The position numbers were made by a program, and so were the translations under genes. Below the pieces are notes generated by a model. It was not told the origin of the DNA, searched no databases, and worked only from the letters and a program-made list of their open reading frames with translations. From Pseudomonadota bacterium (lineage in GTDB: Bacteria; Pseudomonadota; Alphaproteobacteria; Rhodobacterales; Rhodobacteraceae): 12,222 nucleotides of DNA. Where the stretch lies: contig JAKAJW010000372.1 in the NCBI GenBank assembly GCA_021813645.1, positions 1 to 12,222 on the forward strand, given 5' to 3'. The first letter of the stretch is position 1. Each line of letters starts with the position of its first letter. Below, piece by piece: positions 7,280 through 12,222 of this stretch.

Positions 7280-8473
7280 CTATTTCGCCAGGGCCGCGAC
7301 GCCGGGCAGCACCTTGCCTTCCATCCATTCCAGGAAGGCGCCGCCGGCGGTGGAGATATAGCTGAAGCTGGCCGCCGCCTGGGCGCGGTTCAGCGCCGCC
7401 ACGGTGTCGCCGCCGCCGGCGACCGAGACGAGCTTGCCCGCCTTGGTCAGCGCCGCGGCCTTCGCGGCGGCGGCATTGGTCGCGGCGTCGAACGGCTCCA
7501 GCTCGAAGGCGCCGAGCGGGCCGTTCCAGATCAGCGTCTTGCAGGCCTCGAAGGTGCGGCCGATCTCCGCCACCGATTTCGGGCCGGCGTCGAGGATCAT
7601 CGCGTCGTCGGGGCAGGCGTCGGCGGGCAGGGTTTCGTTCGCGGCGCCGGCCTTGAACTCGCGCGCCACCACGATGTCGACCGGCAGATGGATGGTGCAG
7701 CCCACGGCCTTGGCCTTGGCCAGGATCTCCTTCGCGGTATCGGCCATGTCGCGTTCGGCCAGCGACTTGCCGACCGGGATGCCCTGGGCGACCAGGAAGG
7801 TATTCGCCATGCCGCCACCGATCACCAGATGGTTCACCTTGCTCACCAGATTGCCGAGCAGGTCGAGCTTGGTCGACACTTTGGCGCCGCCGACCACCGC
7901 CACCACCGGCCGCTGCGGATGGCCGAGCGCGGCCTCGAGCGCCTTCAGCTCCGCCTCCATCAGCCGGCCGGCGCAGGCCGGCAGCAGATGGGCGACGCCC
8001 TCGGTCGAGGCATGCGCGCGATGCGCGGCGGAAAAGGCATCGTTCACATAGACGTCGCCGAGCGCGGCCAGCGCCGCGGCCAGCGCCGGGTCGTTCTTCT
8101 CCTCGCCGGCATGGAAGCGGGTGTTTTCCAGCAGCACGATATCGCCGCGCTGCATCGCGGCCACCGCCTGCTTGGCCGGGGCGCCGATGCAATCCTCGGC
8201 GAAGAGGATCCGGCGGCCAGGCAGGGCGGCCTTCAGCGCCGGCAGCACCTGGCGCAGGCTGAACTGCGGATCCGGCGCGCCCTTCGGTCGGCCGAAATGG
8301 GCCAGCAGGACCGGCTTGCCGCCCTTGTCGATGATGTCCACCACGGTCGGCACGATCTTCTCGATCCGCGTCGCGTCGGTGACGTGGCCGTCTTCCACCG
8401 GCACGTTCAGGTCGACCCGAGCCAGCACGACCTTTCCGTTCAGATCCATTTCGTCGAGCGTCTTCCAGGCCAT
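7280..8473 (-). CDS. pgk: Phosphoglycerate kinase
   Basis: This cytoplasmic enzyme of glycolysis, gluconeogenesis and the Calvin cycle transfers phosphate between 1,3-bisphosphoglycerate and ADP. It is 397 aa, the normal bacterial length. The family signature VLARVDLNVP is at 16-25. The N-domain has further substrate motifs in AHFGRPKG and LLENTRFHAGEE. The nucleotide-binding C-domain shows VVGGAKVSTKLDLL, LIWNGPLGAFE and the glycine-rich VAGGGDT near the end. I chose the ATG at 8473 because GGGAGGGA lies just before it and MAWKTLDEM is a normal N-terminus; an in-frame ATG at 8497 would add eight polar residues. It is divergent from the cyclophilin pair across 155 bp and leads a minus-strand run with the exported protein and the aldolase gene. 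All key motifs are intact. Confidence 0.97.
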   Translation of the reverse strand: MAWKTLDEMDLNGKVVLARVDLNVPVEDGHVTDATRIEKIVPTVVDIIDKGGKPVLLAHFGRPKGAPDPQFSLRQVLPALKAALPGRRILFAEDCIGAPAKQAVAAMQRGDIVLLENTRFHAGEEKNDPALAAALAALGDVYVNDAFSAAHRAHASTEGVAHLLPACAGRLMEAELKALEAALGHPQRPVVAVVGGAKVSTKLDLLGNLVSKVNHLVIGGGMANTFLVAQGIPVGKSLAERDMADTAKEILAKAKAVGCTIHLPVDIVVAREFKAGAANETLPADACPDDAMILDAGPKSVAEIGRTFEACKTLIWNGPLGAFELEPFDAATNAAAAKAAALTKAGKLVSVAGGGDTVAALNRAQAAASFSYISTAGGAFLEWMEGKVLPGVAALAK

Positions 8474-8518
8474 AAGTCCCTCCCGTTGGCGATCCACGCC
8501 GGTTTTCCCCCGAAAGCC

Positions 8519-8542
8519 GACGCTCCGTCAATGGAGAGCGTC
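8519..8542 (-). promoter_or_regulatory. Dyad around a possible pgk -35 element
   Basis: GACGCTC (8519-8525) and GAGCGTC (8536-8542) form a perfect 7-bp inverted repeat with a 10-bp centre. The centre carries TTGACG on the minus strand (8531-8526), a good -35 for pgk. The best -10 I can find is weak, GAAAAC or AAAACC at about 8501-8507, 18-19 bp away. A protein bound to the dyad would cover the -35, so it could be an operator in the pgk-cyclophilin divergent region. Confidence 0.4.
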
Positions 8543-8628
8543 ATCCCGCCGCGGCGCTGCGACCCTTTGGCCTTTCCCTTCGGCCGCCGGGCGTCTAGGG
8601 TCGGCGCGACACGGAACGGAGATGGACC

Positions 8629-9144
8629 ATGGCCGAGATCAAGGACCCCGAGAACACCATCATCATGGAGCTGAAGGACGGCCCGGTGGTGATCGAGCTG
8701 TTGCCCGATATCGCACCCAAACATGTCGAGCGGATGAAGGTTCTGGCGCGTTCGGGCGCCTATGACAATGTGGTCTTCCACCGCGTCATCGAGGGCTTCA
8801 TGGCCCAGTCGGGCGATGTCGAGAACGGCAATGCGGCGAAGGAATTCAACCTGCGCCGGGCCGGCACCGGCGGCTCCGAACTGCCCGACCTGCCGGCGGA
8901 ATTCTCGCGCATCCCGCATGATCGCGGCACGCTCGGCGCGGCGCGGTCGTCCAACCCGAATTCGGCCAACAGCCAATTCTTCATCAATTTCAAGGACAAC
9001 CACTTCCTCAACGGGCAATACACCGTCTACGGCCGGGTGATCTCGGGGATGGAGCATGTCGACAAGATCACGCGCGGCGAGCCGCCGGCCGACCCCGATC
9101 GGATGCTCTCGGTCAAGGTGGCGGCGGATGTGGCGAATGGTTAG
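8629..9144 (+). CDS. Cytosolic cyclophilin-type peptidyl-prolyl isomerase
   Basis: This is a single-domain cyclophilin of 171 aa with no signal peptide, so a cytoplasmic cis-trans proline isomerase. The active-site stretch FHRVIEGFMAQSGD (50-63) keeps the catalytic arginine (R52) and the F57, M58 and Q60 contacts. NSQFFINF (114-121) is the second half of the pocket. The residue matching Trp121 of human cyclophilin A is F126, and that matching His126 is Y131, as in other bacterial cyclophilins that bind cyclosporin A poorly. The start has GGAG 8 nt upstream. The next cyclophilin gene overlaps its 3' end, so the two are surely co-transcribed. By location it resembles E. coli PpiB, but I do not claim orthology. 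Confidence 0.93.
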   Translation: MAEIKDPENTIIMELKDGPVVIELLPDIAPKHVERMKVLARSGAYDNVVFHRVIEGFMAQSGDVENGNAAKEFNLRRAGTGGSELPDLPAEFSRIPHDRGTLGAARSSNPNSANSQFFINFKDNHFLNGQYTVYGRVISGMEHVDKITRGEPPADPDRMLSVKVAADVANG

Positions 9145-9775
9145 GAAGGTGACATTGGCGGCCGGCGGGCTGATGGCCTTCGGCCTCGGTGCGCTGGCGC
9201 TGATGATCTGGGCCTCGAACCCGATGGCCGAGGCCCAGGCCGACAAGGGCGCCCAGCCCTTCAAGGACACCAAGGGGCCGCATCTGGTGATCCAGGTCGC
9301 GGGCGATTATGCCAATGGCACCGTGGTGATCGACCTGTTGCCGCATGTCGCGCCGAAGACAGTGGCGCAGATCATCAAACTGGCCGACTCCGGGGCCTAT
9401 GACGGCGTGGTTTTCCACCGCGTTATCAATGGTTTCATGGCGCAGACCGGGGATGTGAAATACGGCCGCCGCGGCGGCGACCTGTCGCGCGCCGGGATGG
9501 GTGGCTCGAGCCTGCCGAATGTGCCGGCGGAGTTTTCCAACGTGCCGTTCCAGCGCGGCACCGTCGGCATGGCGCGCGCGGACGATCCCAACAGCGGCAA
9601 TTCGCAGTTCTTCATCATGTTCGCGCCGGCGCCGCAGCTGAACGGGCAATATACCGTCTTCGGCCATGTCATCTCGGGCATGGACGTGGTCGACAAGATC
9701 AAGCGCGGCAACGGGGCGAATGGCGAAGTGACGCAGGACCCGGACTACATGGCCAAGGTGACGGTTCAGCAGTGA
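9128..9775 (+). CDS. Exported or membrane-anchored cyclophilin-type peptidyl-prolyl isomerase
   Basis: This is a second cyclophilin, 215 aa, placed outside the cytoplasm. The N-terminus has a basic start (MWRMVRK), the hydrophobic segment LAAGGLMAFGLGALALMIW (10-28) and a possible signal peptidase site after AEAQA (34-38); if uncut it would be a membrane anchor. The isomerase domain has FHRVINGFMAQTGD (96-109; R98, F103, M104, Q106) and NSQFFIMF (158-165). The Trp121 position of human cyclophilin A is Q170 and the His126 position is Y175. The start at 9128 has AGGTGG with a 6-nt spacing; ATG 9137 (212 aa) is an equally classic signal-peptide start. Either way it overlaps the upstream gene by 8-17 bp, which suggests translational coupling. 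The two proteins share most active-site text and are probably an old tandem duplication. Confidence 0.9.
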   Translation: MWRMVRKVTLAAGGLMAFGLGALALMIWASNPMAEAQADKGAQPFKDTKGPHLVIQVAGDYANGTVVIDLLPHVAPKTVAQIIKLADSGAYDGVVFHRVINGFMAQTGDVKYGRRGGDLSRAGMGGSSLPNVPAEFSNVPFQRGTVGMARADDPNSGNSQFFIMFAPAPQLNGQYTVFGHVISGMDVVDKIKRGNGANGEVTQDPDYMAKVTVQQ

Positions 9776-9785
9776 ACCGGCCGGA

Positions 9786-9807
9786 CTGGCCCAAGCCCTT
9801 GGGCCAG
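9786..9807 (+). terminator. Hairpin after the cyclophilin pair
   Basis: CTGGCCCAAG (9786-9795) and CTTGGGCCAG (9798-9807) are perfect 10-bp complements around CC. In practice the top would open to a loop of at least four bases. It begins 11 bp past the cyclophilin stop. No T-run follows, so factor-independent termination is uncertain. Confidence 0.5.
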
Positions 9808-9809
9808 CA

Positions 9810-9844
9810 GCGAAATCGGCTCACCGTTTCGACACCGATTTCGC
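9810..9844. repeat. Inverted repeat in the convergent gap
   Basis: GCGAAATCGG (9810-9819) and CCGATTTCGC (9835-9844) are perfect 10-bp complements with a 15-nt loop. It follows directly after the 9786-9807 hairpin, and its right arm overlaps the tandem repeat at 9820-9876. It could be a second transcript-end stem for either converging gene. Confidence 0.5.
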
Positions 9845-9876
9845 ACCGATATTGCACCGACGTTGGACCGAAACCC
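9820..9876. repeat. Five-copy degenerate 11-12 bp tandem repeat
   Basis: Successive units start at 9820 (ctcaccgtttcg), 9832 (acaccgatttcg), 9844 (caccgatattg), 9855 (caccgacgttg) and 9866 (gaccgaaaccc). All share an ACCG core with a period of 11-12 bp. The outer copies are the most diverged. It is in the gap between the convergent cyclophilin and tyrS genes. Confidence 0.5.
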
Positions 9877-9877
9877 G

Positions 9878-9914
9878 GGGCCGGGGGGCGCTGAGCTCCC
9901 CGGCCCGCCGGGGG
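9878..9914 (-). terminator. GC-rich hairpins after tyrS
   Basis: Two alternative stems lie just past the tyrS stop at 9918. GGGCCGGGG (9878-9886) pairs with CCCCGGCCC (9898-9906) around an 11-nt loop. CCCCGG (9898-9903) can instead pair with CCGGGG (9908-9913) around a 4-nt loop. They are mutually exclusive. There is no T-run on the minus strand. Confidence 0.4.
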
Positions 9915-9917
9915 CGC

Positions 9918-11165
9918 TCAGCCCAGCGTCACCAGCGCGTGGCGCTTCTTGCCGGCGGTGAGCTTCAGGCCGGGGGCGATCTCGGCGGCGGTCATCAGCC
10001 GCGCTTCGGTCACCAACTCATCGTTGATCCGCGCGCCGCCTTCGGAGAACAGCCGCTTGGCCTCCTTGCCGGAGGCGGCGAGGCCGGATTGCACGAAGAG
10101 CGCGGTATTGGCGATGCCCTCGCCGATCTGCGCCGCCGTCAGCACCAGCGTCGGCAGATCGTCGCCCACGCCGCCCTTCTCGAAGACTTCGCGGGCGGTG
10201 GCCTCGGCCGCCTCGGCCGCCGCGCGGCCGTGCAGCAGCGCCGTCACCTCATTGGCCAGGGTGATCTTGGCGTGGTTGATCTCGGAGCCGGCAAGCGCGC
10301 CGAGCCGGTCGCATTCTGCCACCGGCAGCTCGGTGTAGAGCTTCAGGAATCGGCCCACGTCGGCATCGGTGGTGTTGCGCCAGAACTGCCAGAACTCGTA
10401 AGGCGACAGCATCTCGGCATTGAGCCAGATCGCGCCGGCTGCGCTCTTGCCCATCTTGCGGCCGTCCGAAGTGGTCAGCAAGGGCGAGGTCAGCCCGTAG
10501 ATCTCGCGGTCGAGCACCCGGCGCGTCAGGTCGATGCCGTTGACGATGTTGCCCCACTGGTCCGAGCCGCCCATCTGCAACAGGCAGCCGTAGCGGCGGT
10601 TCAGCTCCATGAAGTCATAGGCCTGCAGGATCATGTAGTTGAATTCGAGGAAGCTGAGCGATTGCTCGCGCTCGAGCCGGGTCTTCACGCTTTCGAAGCT
10701 GAGCATCCGGTTGACCGAGAAATGCCGGCCGATGTCGCGCAGGAAGTCGATGTATTTCAGCTCGTCGAGCCATTCGGCGTTGTTGACCATGATCGCGTCG
10801 CCCGGGCCTTCGCCGAAGGTCACGTAGGAGGCGAAGACTTGGCGGATGCCGGCGATGTTGGCGTCGATCTTCTCGGCGGTCAGCAGCGAGCGTTCGGTGT
10901 CGCGGCCCGAGGGGTCGCCCACCTTGGTGGTGCCGCCGCCCATCAGCACGATCGGCCTGCCGCCGCATTTCTGCAGCCAGCGCAGCATCATGATCTGGAT
11001 CAGCGAGCCGACATGCAGCGAGGCGGCGGTGGCGTCGAAGCCGATATAGCCCGGAACCACCCCCTTGGCACAGGCCTCGTCGAGCCCCTGGTAATCGGTG
11101 CAGTCGGCCAGGAAGCCGCGCTCGATCATCACAGAGAGGAAGTCGGATTTCGGGTGGTAGGTCAT
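9918..11165 (-). CDS. tyrS: Tyrosyl-tRNA synthetase
   Basis: This class I aminoacyl-tRNA synthetase charges tRNA-Tyr with tyrosine; it is cytoplasmic, 415 aa, normal for the family. The Rossmann catalytic domain has YIGFDATAASLHVGSL (40-55), with HVGS as the HIGH-type motif at 51-54. GGGTTKVGDPSGR (76-88) and QMGGSDQWGNIVNG (197-210) are tyrosine-binding segments. GRKMGKS (235-241) is the KMSKS-type loop. The C-terminal S4-like RNA-binding domain is at about 355-415 (ASGKEAKRLFSEGGARIND). I chose the ATG at 11165 (MTYHPKSDF), a familiar alphaproteobacterial TyrS N-terminus; an ATG five codons upstream (11180) cannot be excluded because neither has a strong ribosome site. The frame stays open far upstream over anmK, but that is a shadow. 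It is divergent from anmK across 66 bp. Confidence 0.96.
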   Translation of the reverse strand: MTYHPKSDFLSVMIERGFLADCTDYQGLDEACAKGVVPGYIGFDATAASLHVGSLIQIMMLRWLQKCGGRPIVLMGGGTTKVGDPSGRDTERSLLTAEKIDANIAGIRQVFASYVTFGEGPGDAIMVNNAEWLDELKYIDFLRDIGRHFSVNRMLSFESVKTRLEREQSLSFLEFNYMILQAYDFMELNRRYGCLLQMGGSDQWGNIVNGIDLTRRVLDREIYGLTSPLLTTSDGRKMGKSAAGAIWLNAEMLSPYEFWQFWRNTTDADVGRFLKLYTELPVAECDRLGALAGSEINHAKITLANEVTALLHGRAAAEAAEATAREVFEKGGVGDDLPTLVLTAAQIGEGIANTALFVQSGLAASGKEAKRLFSEGGARINDELVTEARLMTAAEIAPGLKLTAGKKRHALVTLG

Positions 11166-11189
11166 CGGGCTTTCGTCCATCTTCGGCGG

Positions 11190-11211
11190 CGGCGCCGTTA
11201 TAGCGGCGCCG
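11190..11211. promoter_or_regulatory. Palindrome in the tyrS-anmK divergent gap
   Basis: CGGCGCCG occurs twice (11190-11197 and 11204-11211), separated by TTATAG. Each copy is itself a palindrome, so the pair is both a direct and an inverted repeat. The only A/T-rich bases of the gap lie in the centre and read TATAAC on the minus strand (11201-11196), a possible tyrS -10 about 31 bp from its start. No clear -35 is visible. It may be a promoter core, an operator, or chance in GC-rich DNA. Confidence 0.35.
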
Positions 11212-11231
11212 GCGGGCGAGGGGAAGCGGGC

Positions 11232-12222
11232 GTGATCGAACCGATCCGGGCGGTGGGAACGATGTCGGGCACCTCGCTCGACGGGGTGGATGCGGCGGTG
11301 GTGGTGACCGACGGCGAGACCATCGCGGGCTTCGAGCAATACGACTACCGGCCCTATACCGAGGCCGAGCAGGCGCTGCTGCGCGCCGCGCTCGGCCGCT
11401 GGCCGGGCGAGCCGGGGGTGCGGGAGGCGGCCGAGCTGGTCGAAACCGCCCATGCCGAGCTTCTGACCCGCTTCGACGGGGTGGAACTGGTCGGGTTCCA
11501 CGGCCAGACGCTGGCGCATGATCCGCGCGGTCGGGGCACCCATCAGGCCGGCGATGGGACGGTGCTGGCCGAGGTGCTGGGCCTGCCGGTGATCTGGGAT
11601 TTCCGCAGCGCCGATGTCGAGCTCGGCGGGCAGGGGGCGCCGCTCGCCCCGTTCTACCATTTCGCGCTGGCCAAGCGGATCGGCGCGGAGGCGCCGCTGG
11701 TCTTCCTCAACCTTGGCGGGGTCGGCAACGTGACCTGGATCGACCCCCGCGCGCCGCGGCCCGAGGCAGCCGGCGCGCTGCTGGCCTTCGACACCGGCCC
11801 GGCCAATGCGCCGGTCAACGATCTGATGCGGGCGCGGCGGGGCCAGGCCTTCGACCGCGGCGGCGCGCTGGCGGCCGAGGGCCGGGTGGATGCTGCGGCG
11901 GTCGAGGCTTTCTTGCGCGATCCCTATTTCCGCCGGATGCCGCCGAAGTCGCTGGACCGCGACGGCTTTCCGGGGCTCGGCGCGGCGGTGGCGGGGCTGT
12001 CCGACGCCGATGCGGCGGCGACGCTGACCGCCTGCGCCGCGGCGGCGGTGGCGGTGGGGGCAGAGCATTTCCCGGCGCCGCCGCAGGGCGTTCTGGTGGC
12101 CGGCGGCGGCCGCCACAACGCGGCGCTGATGGCGGCCTTGCAGGACCGGATGGCCTGCCCGGTGCTGCCGGTGGAGGAGGCCGGGCTCGACGGCGACATG
12201 CTGGAGGCGCAGGCCTTCGGCT
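11232..12222 (+). CDS. anmK: Anhydro-N-acetylmuramic acid kinase, 3' end outside the window
   Basis: This cytoplasmic peptidoglycan-recycling kinase opens the 1,6-anhydro ring of anhydro-MurNAc and phosphorylates it to MurNAc-6-phosphate. 330 codons are present with no stop; the family is about 370 aa, so some 35-40 residues are missing on the right. The ATP-binding motif GTMSGTSLDGVDAA is at 9-22. Further motifs are GFHGQTLAHDP (88-98), ADVELGGQGAPLAP (127-140) and LNLGGVGNVTWI (159-170). FDTGPANAPVNDLM (186-199) holds D187, matching the catalytic Asp182 of E. coli AnmK; its usual DTGPGN reads DTGPAN here. VLVAGGGRHN is near the end. The start is a GTG with GAGGGGAAG upstream, placing the ATP motif at the usual distance from the N-terminus. 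It is divergent from tyrS. Confidence 0.93.
   Translation, partial: MIEPIRAVGTMSGTSLDGVDAAVVVTDGETIAGFEQYDYRPYTEAEQALLRAALGRWPGEPGVREAAELVETAHAELLTRFDGVELVGFHGQTLAHDPRGRGTHQAGDGTVLAEVLGLPVIWDFRSADVELGGQGAPLAPFYHFALAKRIGAEAPLVFLNLGGVGNVTWIDPRAPRPEAAGALLAFDTGPANAPVNDLMRARRGQAFDRGGALAAEGRVDAAAVEAFLRDPYFRRMPPKSLDRDGFPGLGAAVAGLSDADAAATLTACAAAAVAVGAEHFPAPPQGVLVAGGGRHNAALMAALQDRMACPVLPVEEAGLDGDMLEAQAFG

Noticed and set aside
5547..8531. A single 994-codon open frame on the minus strand.
   Set aside because: Only the part from 7175 down has a signal peptide and protein-like composition. The upstream half lies over pgk in another frame and reads as Arg/Gly-rich shadow sequence.
7250..8674. A 474-codon plus-strand open frame.
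   Set aside because: It is antisense to all of pgk, which has every family motif. The shadow shows no motif and has His/Arg/Gly-rich composition.
9918..12116. A 732-codon open frame extending tyrS upstream on the minus strand.
   Set aside because: The extra N-terminal part is antisense to anmK, is His/Arg/Gly-rich with no family features, and TyrS is complete from 11165.

Overview
This window is GC-rich chromosomal DNA from an alphaproteobacterium. The protein sequences resemble those of Rhodobacteraceae (Rhodobacter/Paracoccus-like). The evidence is the TyrS, PGK and FtsB-like protein signatures, the strong G/C bias at third codon positions, and long spurious open frames lying over the real genes. 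No tRNA, rRNA, insertion sequence, integrase, phage gene or CRISPR array is visible, and no gap between genes exceeds about 155 bp. It reads as an ordinary housekeeping region; I found no convincing new multi-gene system.

Layout, left to right. Positions 65-2125 (minus strand) hold a short FtsB/DivIC-type division protein gene followed by a Na+/phosphate cotransporter-PhoU protein gene. A 134-bp divergent region separates ftsB from a plus-strand pair at 2260-4422, which is an AidB-type alkylation-response acyl-CoA dehydrogenase and a UPF0303/HbpS-like haem-degrading-domain protein. A strong hairpin at 4464-4488 closes that pair against the convergent minus-strand block at 4499-8473. That block runs pgk (phosphoglycerate kinase), then an unrecognised exported Sel1/TPR-like protein, then a class I fructose-bisphosphate aldolase gene. 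Divergent from pgk, two overlapping cyclophilin genes (8629-9775, plus) encode one cytosolic and one exported peptidyl-prolyl isomerase. They converge on tyrS (9918-11165, minus). Divergent from tyrS, anmK starts at 11232 and runs off the right edge.

How the genes work together. Aldolase and PGK catalyse two steps of glycolysis/gluconeogenesis and share a 10-bp sequence shortly upstream of both start codons. The cyclophilin pair covers proline isomerisation on both sides of the inner membrane. AnmK recycles peptidoglycan-derived anhydro-MurNAc. FtsB-like acts in the divisome. AidB and UPF0303 are probably co-transcribed and may belong to a stress response.

The points most worth checking are in the non-coding DNA. 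They are a 9-bp inverted repeat with an Ada-box-like site between ftsB and aidB, a dyad around a TTGACG element upstream of pgk, the shared AAACCGGCGT element, and a five-copy 11-12 bp degenerate repeat between the convergent ends of the cyclophilin and tyrS genes. The exported protein between pgk and the aldolase gene is the only gene product I could not name.
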